The notes: generated by a model not told the origin, from the letters alone. A stretch of 38,193 nucleotides of DNA from Bacillota bacterium (GCA_021781655.1 JAJXWJ010000030.1:1-38193), one strand, 5' to 3'; shown: positions 25,887-34,110, numbered from the stretch's first letter. Numbers and translations are program-made.

Positions 25887-26594
25887 TTATTTATAGATTT
25901 CAACAACATTAAACCCTTTGTCTCTTATTTCCTCATTTGTTATATGTTTATCAAGATGCATACAGTAAATTTTATTTCTAAATTCAGGCTGTACTATGCT
26001 ACAAAGTTTTTTTAATGATAAGTGATTATTCCCTTGATAATCTAACCCACATGTATCTTGATAAACCCTATCAATTTCTCCACTCATAATCCTATTAACA
26101 ACACTGACACTTATATTATTTGCATCACCACTATAGTAAAATGATTTCTCATTTAATCTCATTATGAATCCATATGCTGGTATTGTATCAACATGAGAAA
26201 CTGGTAAAAATTCTATACTGAACTCTCCAAGTTTTGTATCATTCACCTCTATTCTCTCAAAACTATTAAGCTTATACATTTCAGCACTTACACCTATACT
26301 AGTAAGAAACCCTTCAATTAGTTCTTTTTTAGGAAAGAAAATAGTTGGCCTACGTTTTAAAATATAATATGAATAGAATATTACCTCTCCAAGGCTTCCA
26401 ACATGATCAGGATGTGTATGCGTTATAATAATATATAAATTTTCAAGTCCCTCCAGCAAACTTAGTTCTTGCAACCTATGAAAAACAGTCCCTCCACAAT
26501 CGATAAGAAGTAAACTATTATCACTTTTTACAAAAGCACTTGTATTACCATTTTTCGTATTAAAAGCACTCCCACTTCCAATAAAATTAAACAT
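25887..26594 (-). CDS. Metallo-beta-lactamase-fold hydrolase in the toxin island
   Basis: This 235-residue protein has the metal-binding motif THTHPDHVG, a further Asp in YYSGDANN and a C-terminal CMHLDKH. The start MFNFIGSGSAFN resembles the RNase Z/phosphodiesterase-like branch. GAGG precedes the ATG. It follows the first toxin's putative immunity gene on the same strand (71 bases) and ends before the shared terminator block, so it is probably carried with this cassette. Its role is unknown; it may be an extra protective or accessory enzyme, or an unrelated passenger. Confidence 0.83.
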   Translation of the reverse strand: MFNFIGSGSAFNTKNGNTSAFVKSDNSLLLIDCGGTVFHRLQELSLLEGLENLYIIITHTHPDHVGSLGEVIFYSYYILKRRPTIFFPKKELIEGFLTSIGVSAEMYKLNSFERIEVNDTKLGEFSIEFLPVSHVDTIPAYGFIMRLNEKSFYYSGDANNISVSVVNRIMSGEIDRVYQDTCGLDYQGNNHLSLKKLCSIVQPEFRNKIYCMHLDKHITNEEIRDKGFNVVEIYK

Positions 26595-26665
26595 TTCTTA
26601 CCTCTTTTTCCGACATATATACTAGATAGATAAAAAAGTAATATCATATTCTGTAACACATATAA

Positions 26666-27109
26666 TTAAGTTGTATATATTCGTAAAAACTTATTTTTAA
26701 TCTCTGAATTTTTGCTAAATCTTAAAAGCCATTGAAAAATATCAATATCCTCTTCTCTAGACCATGCATCAAAATCACTAAAAGGTTTTTTATATTCTAA
26801 TTCTATCACTTTTTTCCCCTTAATATATGCCGTAAACTTCCCTTTGAGTCCCTCTGCCGACTGCTGAATAAAATCAAAATCATCATTTGTGATTACATAT
26901 TGCTCACTATCCAAAAATAGAACCGGTCCTTCCTTGCTCCCAACTAATCCCATTAATTTTACTGTACTATCTAATATTTCAGAGTATATTCCTTTTGACA
27001 TAATTATACCATCTTTTTTTATCATTTCCTCAAATATGCCATTACACAAATCACATTTACATACTTTGTTATATTTCATTATATTCATAATATATTTTAT
27101 ATCTGACAT
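26666..27109 (-). CDS. Putative immunity protein for the first toxin
   Basis: This 147-residue protein belongs to no family I recognise. It is probably cytoplasmic, has no signal peptide, and contains a CKCDLC cysteine cluster at residues of about 18-23. The ATG lies 11 bases after the toxin stop codon with AGGAGG in the gap, the usual toxin-immunity arrangement. The immunity role is inferred from position only. Confidence 0.6.
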   Translation of the reverse strand: MSDIKYIMNIMKYNKVCKCDLCNGIFEEMIKKDGIIMSKGIYSEILDSTVKLMGLVGSKEGPVLFLDSEQYVITNDDFDFIQQSAEGLKGKFTAYIKGKKVIELEYKKPFSDFDAWSREEDIDIFQWLLRFSKNSEIKNKFLRIYTT

Positions 27110-27120
27110 ATACGTACCTC

Positions 27121-28803
27121 CTATTGATTCTTCTTAATAAGCCATTCCTTAAAGTTTTGCAATAACTTATCAACATTACCATTTGGTCTTTGAGATGATT
27201 TAATAATAGTTTCATAGACTTCATCCATGTTTTCACATTGCGAACTATACTTATTAACTAAAAAGTCAAATGATGCTCCTAGTTCATCTCCATATCGCTC
27301 CATATTAACTTCATATATATATTCTCTCAGAGCATCTGATGTCAAATTCTTATATTTTACCCCTAAATTTCTTCTTGCTTTATAAAGTGTTTCTGCAATA
27401 TCTTTCTGACTTAGTCCTTGAGCTCTAAGTTCTGCTTCATAATTACATAAGTTCTTAACAGCATTCTCATATTCTTGCCTTAATGGATGATTTTTGATTG
27501 AGCCACCTATTTCTTCTATTAGCTCATCTATTTGATTCATAGAAAGTTTTTCAGCATTACTTCCCCCCTTAAAGTCATCTTTAATTTCCCCCGAAAGTTC
27601 TCCTAGTTCTTCCTTTGCTATATTTATTTCATTTCCAACACCACCTATTACTTCAGGTGCTTCCTCTATTAGCTCTCCTCCATCTTCTATTGCCTCTACT
27701 CCACCACCAGCTACTGGATTCGCATTTGCAATATCTTCTATTCCTGATTCCTTATATAAACTTTCAATATCTCCTTTTTCTATCTGGTTTAATATCTTAT
27801 CTTCAAGTTCTATTTCTTTTACATTTTCTTCTGCTAGTATTTCTTTCCCTTTATCACCATATTCTATATATCCTATCAATTCATCAAAAGGAGAAGGTTC
27901 TTCTGCTTCTTTTTCTATTTCACTTATATTATTGATTTCATTGGAACCCATCTCTACTTTTTCATTTTCTGTTATTTCTTTAAATCCATTTTCAATTTCT
28001 TCCCCTATTTTATTTCCTTTTATAAAATCATTTGCTGCTGCTGCTCCATCTTTTAATAAATTTACTCCATTCTTTAATAGACTAGCAGCACTAGCTATCA
28101 TTTCTGGTGCTGCTACTGCAATAGCTGCTATATTGGCTAGCTCATAGGCTTCTTCTCCTGCCTGTTTCCCAAGTACCTTCTCAAAGCCTTCTTCCATTAC
28201 ATCATAACCAGTATTTTTACCACTTGTTACATTATTATATATCTTTACTCCTTCATTTATCAAGCTATTTGCAGCAAACACTGTTCCTACCACTAGTCCT
28301 ACTCCTAATATCTCAGGACCTCCTATTATTACTGCTGCTGCTGTTCCTATTATTACTGCTCCATCTATTATTGCCATCCCTATATCTCCTATTATTGGAT
28401 GGTCATCAAATTCTTTCTCCACATCTGATATTAGGCCTTCTATTCCACCAAGTATGCCTCCTTGCTTATTTCCACTTCCTTCTGTTCCTATTCCTCTTAT
28501 TCTATCTGCACATCTTTTATCTACTTCCCTAGTGGTTTTCTCTATCTTATCTATTTTATTTATCGCCGTGTCTATGCTTGTCTGTATTGTATTTAGTTTT
28601 CTATAATAGCCTTCTAAATTATCTTCTACTGCTCTTATTCTACTTGAGTCTATATCTATTTCTAACTTTAATTGGGCTGACTTTATACTTCTTAATGCGT
28701 CGGAATTTCTTGACTTTGCTTTTTGTAGATTGCTTTTTGCATTGTCTAATTGTTTATAGTCTACTGCTATTACTCCGTTTCCTCCCATGCCTAGTAAATC
28801 CAA
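27121..28803 (-). CDS. Polymorphic toxin with WXG/ESX-type N-terminus, unknown C-terminal domain
   Basis: This 560-residue protein has a helical, coiled-coil-like N-terminus (1-105) like type VII secretion substrates, a hydrophobic Gly/Ala-rich middle (about 120-250, VIIGTAAAVIIGGPEILG), an acidic linker, and a C-terminal helical domain (about 423-560, NHPLRQEY to RYGDELG). The first 250 or so residues are about 93% identical by eye to the protein at 30261-31685, then similarity stops. I recall similar tails on Rhs/PAAR-type effectors but cannot name the activity. The start is TTG at 28803 with GGAAG upstream, as in the paralogue; ATG at 28788 is an alternative. A WXG100 gene lies 24 bases upstream and an immunity candidate behind. 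Confidence 0.8.
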   Translation of the reverse strand: MDLLGMGGNGVIAVDYKQLDNAKSNLQKAKSRNSDALRSIKSAQLKLEIDIDSSRIRAVEDNLEGYYRKLNTIQTSIDTAINKIDKIEKTTREVDKRCADRIRGIGTEGSGNKQGGILGGIEGLISDVEKEFDDHPIIGDIGMAIIDGAVIIGTAAAVIIGGPEILGVGLVVGTVFAANSLINEGVKIYNNVTSGKNTGYDVMEEGFEKVLGKQAGEEAYELANIAAIAVAAPEMIASAASLLKNGVNLLKDGAAAANDFIKGNKIGEEIENGFKEITENEKVEMGSNEINNISEIEKEAEEPSPFDELIGYIEYGDKGKEILAEENVKEIELEDKILNQIEKGDIESLYKESGIEDIANANPVAGGGVEAIEDGGELIEEAPEVIGGVGNEINIAKEELGELSGEIKDDFKGGSNAEKLSMNQIDELIEEIGGSIKNHPLRQEYENAVKNLCNYEAELRAQGLSQKDIAETLYKARRNLGVKYKNLTSDALREYIYEVNMERYGDELGASFDFLVNKYSSQCENMDEVYETIIKSSQRPNGNVDKLLQNFKEWLIKKNQ

Positions 28804-28827
28804 GCTTCTCTCACTTCCTTTTTTCCC

Positions 28828-29118
28828 TTACTTTATCTGCCTACTTATCGCCTCATCTGCTTCTGAAAATTTATCAGCTACTCCATTTATGTCTTTTGAT
28901 ATTTGCATAAGAAGTTGTTCATAACTACTCATTTGATTTTTTATTTCCTTATACTTACTTTCAAAAGCATTTTTGCTCTCCCCTACCCAGTTATTAAGCA
29001 AATCTTCTGTTACAGCTTTTATCCTATCACCTGCTGCTTTACAGATTTCTCCTCCATTTTCGAATAATTCTCCTGTTCTTTTTAATTCGTCTATATTTAC
29101 TTCTATTGATGCTGCCAT
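28828..29118 (-). CDS. WXG100-family protein
   Basis: This 96-residue, all-helical protein has the W-V-G hairpin motif at residues 44-46 (LLNNWVGESKNAF), the family's defining turn. It should be a small partner or chaperone for type VII secretion of the toxin encoded 24 bases downstream. GGAGGGG precedes the ATG. No secretion ATPase or membrane genes of the system are in the window. Confidence 0.9.
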   Translation of the reverse strand: MAASIEVNIDELKRTGELFENGGEICKAAGDRIKAVTEDLLNNWVGESKNAFESKYKEIKNQMSSYEQLLMQISKDINGVADKFSEADEAISRQIK

Positions 29119-29143
29119 AATTTTCCCCTCCTTTTATTCTTCC

Positions 29144-29259
29144 TTTTTATAGCATGCTTTTAATTCCTCATCCATTTCTACTATAGATATATACTCTGGG
29201 TGGATTTTTATTGCTTCTTCAATATCTTTTTGTGCTTCTATCTTGCAGGCTAAACCGCC
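29144..29259 (-). pseudogene. 3' remnant of a TPR-like gene
   Basis: The minus strand from about 29259 reads an open frame without a start, ending with the stop at 29144: IEEAIKIHPEYISIVEMDEE is its core, a TPR-like helix pair, then KACYKKEE. The upstream part is replaced by IS256 transposase sequence. The WXG100 ribosome binding site follows directly, so this was probably the preceding gene of the secretion operon, cut by an insertion. Confidence 0.6.
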
Positions 29260-29405
29260 AAATAAGCGTATTTCCAACTTATACTTCATTACTAAAAGTT
29301 TTATATTTAGCTACATTTGAAGCTACTAAAAAATGGATTCTACCATTACGCAACCGTAGTAAGGTATATGGAGAACAATCTATAATGTTTGAAGGAAGAC
29401 CCTAA
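29256..29405 (+). mobile_element. C-terminal remnant of an IS256-family transposase
   Basis: About 50 codons on the plus strand read LYLATFEATKKWILPLRNRS and VYGEQSIMFEGR, the recognisable end of IS256/mutator-type transposases. No catalytic core or terminal inverted repeats remain. The left edge abuts the truncated TPR-like gene and the right edge lies 16 bases before the second 137-bp repeat, so both neighbours were probably rearranged around it. Confidence 0.75.
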
Positions 29406-29421
29406 AACTAAGCCTAATGGT

Positions 29422-29558
29422 ATAAAAAAATCCCTCTTTAACCTGAGGGATTTGACATGATACTATTTCTTTATTATATTGAATTTAAGGTATGGAAACA
29501 TTAATGGTTTCCATACCTTTAAAAGTAATTATCATAGAAAGCTATTTACAGAAATAAC
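29422..29558. repeat. 137-bp direct repeat, copy 2 (toxin-unit 3' block)
   Basis: This is the second copy of the block at 25684-25820. The terminator stem (29428-29436 with 29445-29453) and the hairpin GGTATGGAAAC/GTTTCCATACC (29489-29517, here a perfect 11-bp stem) are both kept. It closes the second toxin unit, 83 bases after the immunity gene stop. The stretch 29119-29640 has no intact gene: it holds the TPR-like remnant, the IS256 scrap and this repeat. Confidence 0.9.
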
Positions 29559-29640
29559 CCTCCACTCAACTTAATAGTGATTTTGCATTTAAATTACATG
29601 TTTACATTATCTTTACTAAATTTTCTAATTAATCTATATA

Positions 29641-30249
29641 TCATTTACTCCCCAAGAAATATAAAATATAGTCTACACTTAATGTTTTTTCTAGGTATCC
29701 TCTTTTAATACAATTGCTTATTAATTTATCAAACAAATATAAACTATATATTTGCATAAATGCAATTGAAATACATATTGATTTTGTTTGACCAATAGTT
29801 TTTAAATATTCTTTTCCGTAACTGTCTATATACTTAGTGTGCCATCCATAACTATCTTCAAAAATACAAATAGAATTATATTTTTTACTTGTATAACTTA
29901 TATATGATTTATCAATTCCTATTTTTTTTAATGCTAATTCTAAATCTTTTTCGTTCAATACATCCCTTTTGGCTGATAAAATATATTTATCTAAATAATA
30001 CGATTCCAATCTATTTAGCAAAAAATGCAAACACGCTTCCTCTTCATTATTATATTCACCTAATAGTTTTATCTCTTTTTTCCTTTCATTATTTATGCGG
30101 TAAAAAAACCATTTACCGTTAACTTTTCCTATTTTACAGTAATCATCTTCTGGGTAAGACATTTTCTCTTTTAATTCACCTTCAGTAACAATTAATTCTT
30201 TAGTATAGTTTTCATCTTTTAATATTTTTACAACATCATAAATATTCAT
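29641..30249 (-). CDS. Putative immunity protein for the TNT toxin
   Basis: This acidic-to-neutral, soluble protein of about 202 residues lies directly behind the TNT toxin gene. A frame opens at 30261, where its ATG shares one base with the toxin stop codon, but only the ATG at 30249 has a ribosome binding site (GGAGGG, four bases away), so I place the start there. The N-terminal half (KVNGKWFFYRINNERKKEI, then YNNEEEACLHFLL) resembles small proteins found behind other secreted toxins. No catalytic motif is seen. Neutralising the NADase is inferred from position and size. Confidence 0.68.
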   Translation of the reverse strand: MNIYDVVKILKDENYTKELIVTEGELKEKMSYPEDDYCKIGKVNGKWFFYRINNERKKEIKLLGEYNNEEEACLHFLLNRLESYYLDKYILSAKRDVLNEKDLELALKKIGIDKSYISYTSKKYNSICIFEDSYGWHTKYIDSYGKEYLKTIGQTKSICISIAFMQIYSLYLFDKLISNCIKRGYLEKTLSVDYILYFLGSK

Positions 30250-30260
30250 TTTTCCCTCCA

Positions 30261-31685
30261 TTAAGGCGTTATTTTTTCAATATATTCATACTTCAACAAG
30301 TTTTCAACCGTAGCATCTACTTCATTACCATAAAAATCTAAAATTTTAGTGTCGCTAAAATATTGTGTACCTAATCCACGTTCTCCAAACCAAGGAGCTA
30401 TTTTCCCAAATTTAACGTCGAATTTCTTGATAACTTTATAGCTTGTATACGGTTGTTCACTCATAAATGGTGGTAAAGCTCGACTTCCATAACTTGAACC
30501 ATTTGGAGAAAAAAACTTTCCACTTCCATTAGAACCAAATCTATCAATTTCATCTCCTACATTTAATTCACTAAAATCATATTTACCATTTAAGAAACCA
30601 TCATCAATCGGATACAATGTTTTACCAGTAGCTTGGTCAAAATATAACTCATTATTATAAACATCCTTATATTTTAAATATAATTCGTCACTTGGGACAA
30701 AATCCCAGTTACTAATTTTAAGTCTCTCGGTGTGACTAATAGTTGTTTTTGATGTCCAATCTACATTATCTTCTCCAAAAATGTCTTTTAATGCTTGATA
30801 ATGTTCTTCACCAGATAAACTATATTTATTTATATTACTAGTTTCACTATATATCTCATTTACTTTATCAATATTCTTTAAATCTTCCCCTACATTTGCT
30901 TTTCCAAAGGCTTCTAAAGCTGCTGCTCCATCTTTTAATAAATTTGCTCCGTTCTTTATTAAACTAACACCACTAGCTATCATTTCAGGTGCTGCTACTA
31001 CAATGGCTGCTATATTTGCTAGCTCATAGGCTTCTTCCCCTGCCTGTTTCCCCAGTACCTTCTCAAAGCCTTCTTCCATTACATCATAGCCTGTATTTTT
31101 ACCACTTGTTACATTATTATATATCTTTACTCCTTCATTTATCAAGCTATTTGCTGCAAACACTGTTCCTACTACTAGTCCTACTCCTAATATCTCAGGA
31201 CCACCTATTATTACTGCTGCTGCTGTTCCTATTATTACTGCTCCATCTATTATTGCCATACCTATATCTCCTATTATAGGATGGTCATCAAATTCTTTCT
31301 CTGCCTCTGATATTAGTCCTTCTATTCCTCCAAGTATGCCTCCCTGCTTGTTCCCGCTACCTTCTGTTCCTATTCCTCTTATTCTATCTGCACATCTTTT
31401 ATCTACTTCCCTAGTGGTTTTCTCTATCTTGTCTATTTTATTTATCGCCGTGTCTATGCTTGTCTGTATTGTATTTAGTTTTCTATAATAGCTTTCTAAA
31501 TTATCTTCTACTGCTCTTATTTTACTTGAGTCTATATCTATTTCTAACTTTAATTGGGCTGACTTTATACTTCTTACTGCATCTGCATTCCTCGCCTTTG
31601 CTTTTTGAAGCTCCCTTTTTGCATTGTCTAACGCTCTATAGTCTACTGCTATTACTCCATTTCCTCCCATGCCTAGTAACTCCAA
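30261..31685 (-). CDS. Polymorphic toxin with C-terminal TNT NAD glycohydrolase domain
   Basis: This 474-residue predicted type VII secretion effector shares its N-terminal 250 residues or so with the toxin at 27121-28803. The C-terminal 110 residues are a TNT domain (tuberculosis necrotizing toxin family, which destroys NAD+): RFGSNGSGKFFSPNGSSYG, then SRALPP with R402, and IAPWFGERGLGTQYF with W432 and Q441 in the positions the family conserves. The start is TTG with GGAAGTGAG upstream. Unlike its paralogue it has no WXG100 gene directly upstream. An NAD-depleting activity against competing bacteria is the likely function. Confidence 0.87.
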   Translation of the reverse strand: MELLGMGGNGVIAVDYRALDNAKRELQKAKARNADAVRSIKSAQLKLEIDIDSSKIRAVEDNLESYYRKLNTIQTSIDTAINKIDKIEKTTREVDKRCADRIRGIGTEGSGNKQGGILGGIEGLISEAEKEFDDHPIIGDIGMAIIDGAVIIGTAAAVIIGGPEILGVGLVVGTVFAANSLINEGVKIYNNVTSGKNTGYDVMEEGFEKVLGKQAGEEAYELANIAAIVVAAPEMIASGVSLIKNGANLLKDGAAALEAFGKANVGEDLKNIDKVNEIYSETSNINKYSLSGEEHYQALKDIFGEDNVDWTSKTTISHTERLKISNWDFVPSDELYLKYKDVYNNELYFDQATGKTLYPIDDGFLNGKYDFSELNVGDEIDRFGSNGSGKFFSPNGSSYGSRALPPFMSEQPYTSYKVIKKFDVKFGKIAPWFGERGLGTQYFSDTKILDFYGNEVDATVENLLKYEYIEKITP

Positions 31686-31966
31686 GCTTCTCTCACTTCC
31701 TTTTAATTTTTTATTGCTTTCTCTTATTTTCTACTTCTTACCACACAAATTAACAAATTCAATCATATAAATACAAATTTTTCTATAATATATTTATTAT
31801 ATTACAGATGGTTTTTATATTCAATAATAAAAAAGTGGCTAAGCCGCGTTATTTCGCTTCGCTCAACTTCTTTTGGACGAAGCCCTTTAATTTGACAACT
31901 TTTCTATCATATTTATTATATTTTTATATAAACAAACCTTATGCGTTAGCATTTTGGATTATTATT

Positions 31967-33091
31967 TTAAAATTCATATGTTATTCCATGAACACCATCA
32001 TATTTTCTTGGTCTCATTATAGCTCCGCACTTTTCACATCTCAATGGATTTATACCAAATGTTAAAAGTATTCTTGTTTGCCAGTTATTCATTTTTCTTT
32101 TAAAGTCAGCTATTTTGTCATTTACTAGCTTAAAAAACTTATTTTTATACTTTGTGTTTTTTGCATTTATTCCATAATATCTTATCATCATAAAATTTTT
32201 TTCTGGTATATGCCTTATTAATTTTCCTATAAAATCAATAACATCTATTTCTTCTTCAACCTTTTCTCCATCTTCATGTCTTTCATAACAAAATGTTACT
32301 TTTTCTCCATCATATTTTTTTATTCTTGATTCAGCTATCGCTGGTCTTGAAGTATACCTTCCAACATATCTAGCAGCTTCTTTTGCTGTCTTTATTTCTC
32401 CTTTTGCATATACGTAAAATCCATTCTCTAATTTTTTGTAAATTTCATTCTTTAATCTTTTAAATTCTTTTTTATCGCTCTTTAAGTTGTTTCCTATTTC
32501 ATCTAATAATATTTTCTGCCATCTTTTTCTTAGTGCTGTGTAATTTATATGCTTTCTATTTTTCCAAGCTGTAACTTTCCCTGCTCCACCTTCGGTAACA
32601 ATTAGATGAACATGTGGATTCCATTTTAAATCTCTTCCAAATGTATGAATTACAGAAATTATTCCTGGCGTAAAACATTCTTTTTTATTTAACTCTTTAA
32701 ACCAACTCATAATTGCTTTAGATGAACATTGAGGCAACAAAGATAATAACTTCCTGTCTCTAGCAAAATATATTCTTAATTCCTTTGGGATTGTAAATGC
32801 CATATGTCTATGCTTTGAATTAATAAGCCTAGCAACCATAGCATCAGACCATTCTTCAGATTTTTTCTTACCACAAGATGTACAAAATCTACTCTTGCAT
32901 CTAAAGCCTACTCTTTTAATTTCTCCACATTCTTCACATTTAAATTCGATAAACCCATTGTCTAACGACCCACAACTAAGCATTTTCTCAACTTCTCTGT
33001 GTATATTAGTTCTAATTTTGCCTTTATTTATTTTACAGAATTTTTTTCAATTATCAGTAAATATTTGTTTGATTACCCCACGCACTTTCAT
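31967..33091 (-). pseudogene. IS91-family Y2/HUH transposase, interrupted by an in-frame stop
   Basis: The protein has an N-terminal zinc-binding region (CEEC, then CKSRFCTSC), the HUH motif WNPHVHL and the paired catalytic tyrosines in RYVGRY (Y206 and Y210 counted from the internal ATG at 32983), and a C-terminal CEKCG knuckle. Reading upstream in the same frame gives a family-like start, MKVRGVIKQIFTDN, from an ATG at 33091, then TGA at 33047-33049 where tryptophan is expected, then 21 more codons to the ATG at 32983. All later parts are intact. A shortened product from 32983 would lack about 36 residues, so activity is doubtful. Confidence 0.82.
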
Positions 33092-33247
33092 CAATCCAAT
33101 ACTAATTTTGATATTAATTATATCAGAAATACTATTCCAAAATGTTACTTGTAATATTTTCCTTAAGGCTGCAACACTAGATTCCTAAAACCCTAACGGG
33201 CAATTTTTTTGAACCGAAAATTTATAAATTCCTAAGAAATAAAAAAA
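33072..33247. repeat. 176-bp direct repeat, copy 2 (IS91-like right end)
   Basis: It matches 25517-25692 in the same orientation at a constant offset of 7,555 bases. The two copies bracket the toxin island, so recombination between them would delete it. Confidence 0.88.
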
Positions 33248-33248
33248 A

Positions 33249-33268
33249 ATTGCAGAAATCTCTGCAAT
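33249..33268 (-). terminator. Terminator of the DeoR-family regulator gene
   Basis: An 8-bp stem ATTGCAGA/TCTGCAAT with a 4-base loop; on the minus strand it is followed by nine T that merge into the edge of the IS91-like element. It separates the regulator from everything downstream. Confidence 0.8.
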
Positions 33269-33270
33269 CA

Positions 33271-34029
33271 CTATACTACAACAACCTTTACACCAGCTAT
33301 TTTTAGTTTTTCAATAATATCCTCATATACTTCTCCACTTGTAATTATAGAAGTAACTTTATCTATGTCACATATTTTAGAAAAACATGTATTTTCAAAT
33401 TTAGAACTATCTGCTACAATAAATATTTTCTTTGCGGAGCTTATCATAGATGTTTTAGTTAAAGCCTCTGTATAATTAGGGGTTGTAATTCCATCTTCCA
33501 CCGAAATACCATTTGCTCCAAGGAAAAGCTTATTTACTTTAAATTTTTCAAATATATTTACCGCTATGCTACCTACCATAGCCCTTGTAGAAGTTCTAAG
33601 TATCCCTCCAGTTACAATCAGTTCAATATCTTCTTTATTAGTTAATTCTGCTGCAATGTCAATAGAATTAGTAATAACCGTAACATTTTTTGCTGTCAAA
33701 TTTCTAGCTATTTCAAGAGTAGTTGTTCCAGAATCCAGAATAATTGTGTCTCCATCGTTAATTAATTTTGCTGCATACTTTGCAATCTTTACCTTATCTT
33801 CATGATTAGTATTTTCCTTATCCACAAAAGCAGGCTCAAAATTATTATTCTCCATTTTAATGGCACCACCATGTGTTCTTCTAAGAAGCTTCTTTTCCTC
33901 CATTTCCTGGAGATCTCTTCGTATAGTTGCTTCTGAAACCTTTAGTTGTTCTGATAATTCCGTAACCTTTATGCTTCCTTCTTCGTTTAGTATACTGTTT
34001 ATAAGCTCGTGCCGTTCTTCTGCAAACAT
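33271..34029 (-). CDS. fruR: DeoR-family transcriptional regulator, probable FruR
   Basis: This 252-residue repressor has an N-terminal HTH with the DeoR signature (KVTELSEQLKVSEATIRRDL, then RRTHGGA) and a C-terminal phosphosugar-sensing domain (DSGTTTLEIARNL, IVTGGILR, FLGANGIS). The fructose assignment rests on the common fruR-fruK-fruA order and on the same-strand fru genes beyond the island. The sugar cannot be read from the protein itself. The ATG has a weak AAGTGG site. Its promoter is clear, and it is now transcribed alone. Confidence 0.85.
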   Translation of the reverse strand: MFAEERHELINSILNEEGSIKVTELSEQLKVSEATIRRDLQEMEEKKLLRRTHGGAIKMENNNFEPAFVDKENTNHEDKVKIAKYAAKLINDGDTIILDSGTTTLEIARNLTAKNVTVITNSIDIAAELTNKEDIELIVTGGILRTSTRAMVGSIAVNIFEKFKVNKLFLGANGISVEDGITTPNYTEALTKTSMISSAKKIFIVADSSKFENTCFSKICDIDKVTSIITSGEVYEDIIEKLKIAGVKVVVV

Positions 34030-34081
34030 TTAATCAACCACTTTCATTTATTATTGTTCTTGAATGCTTTTGCTTAACTTA

Positions 34082-34110
34082 ATTTTAAACATACCCAAAC
34101 TTAAAGTCAA
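34082..34110 (-). promoter_or_regulatory. Promoter of the DeoR-family regulator
   Basis: On the minus strand TTGACT (34105-34110) and TAAAAT (34082-34087) are 17 bp apart. GTTTGTTTAAA just upstream and GTATGTTTAAA overlapping the -10 form a loose direct repeat that could be the regulator's own site. The Nudix gene on the other strand has an extended -10 (TGATATAAT) at 34132-34140. Confidence 0.65.

Larger units (their letters stand above)
31826..33248 (-). mobile_element. IS91-like insertion element
   Basis: This element of about 1.42 kb is defined by comparison with its deletion derivative at 25437-25692. The left end (downstream of the transposase) has GC-rich short hairpins (GGCTAAGCC, and a CGCTTCG run) as expected of a rolling-circle origin; the right end (33072-33247) lies upstream of the transposase. 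The exact ends are blurred by A-runs on both sides. No target duplication is visible, which fits IS91-type elements. The edges of the gene-free stretches 31686-31966 and 33092-33270 belong to it. Confidence 0.78.

Noticed and set aside
27615-28910. Several plus-strand open frames, leucine-rich, opposite the first toxin gene (also 30989-31753 opposite the second)
   Set aside because: Their composition is what antisense of the Ala/Gly/Lys/Glu-rich toxin sequence gives, they lack ribosome binding sites, and they recur in both copies only because the toxin genes are duplicated.
27121-31685. Calling the two toxins classical LXG proteins
   Set aside because: No L-x-G motif or 200-residue LXG domain was seen; the N-terminus is shorter and more like a WXG/ESX-type helical hairpin, so the wider term is used.
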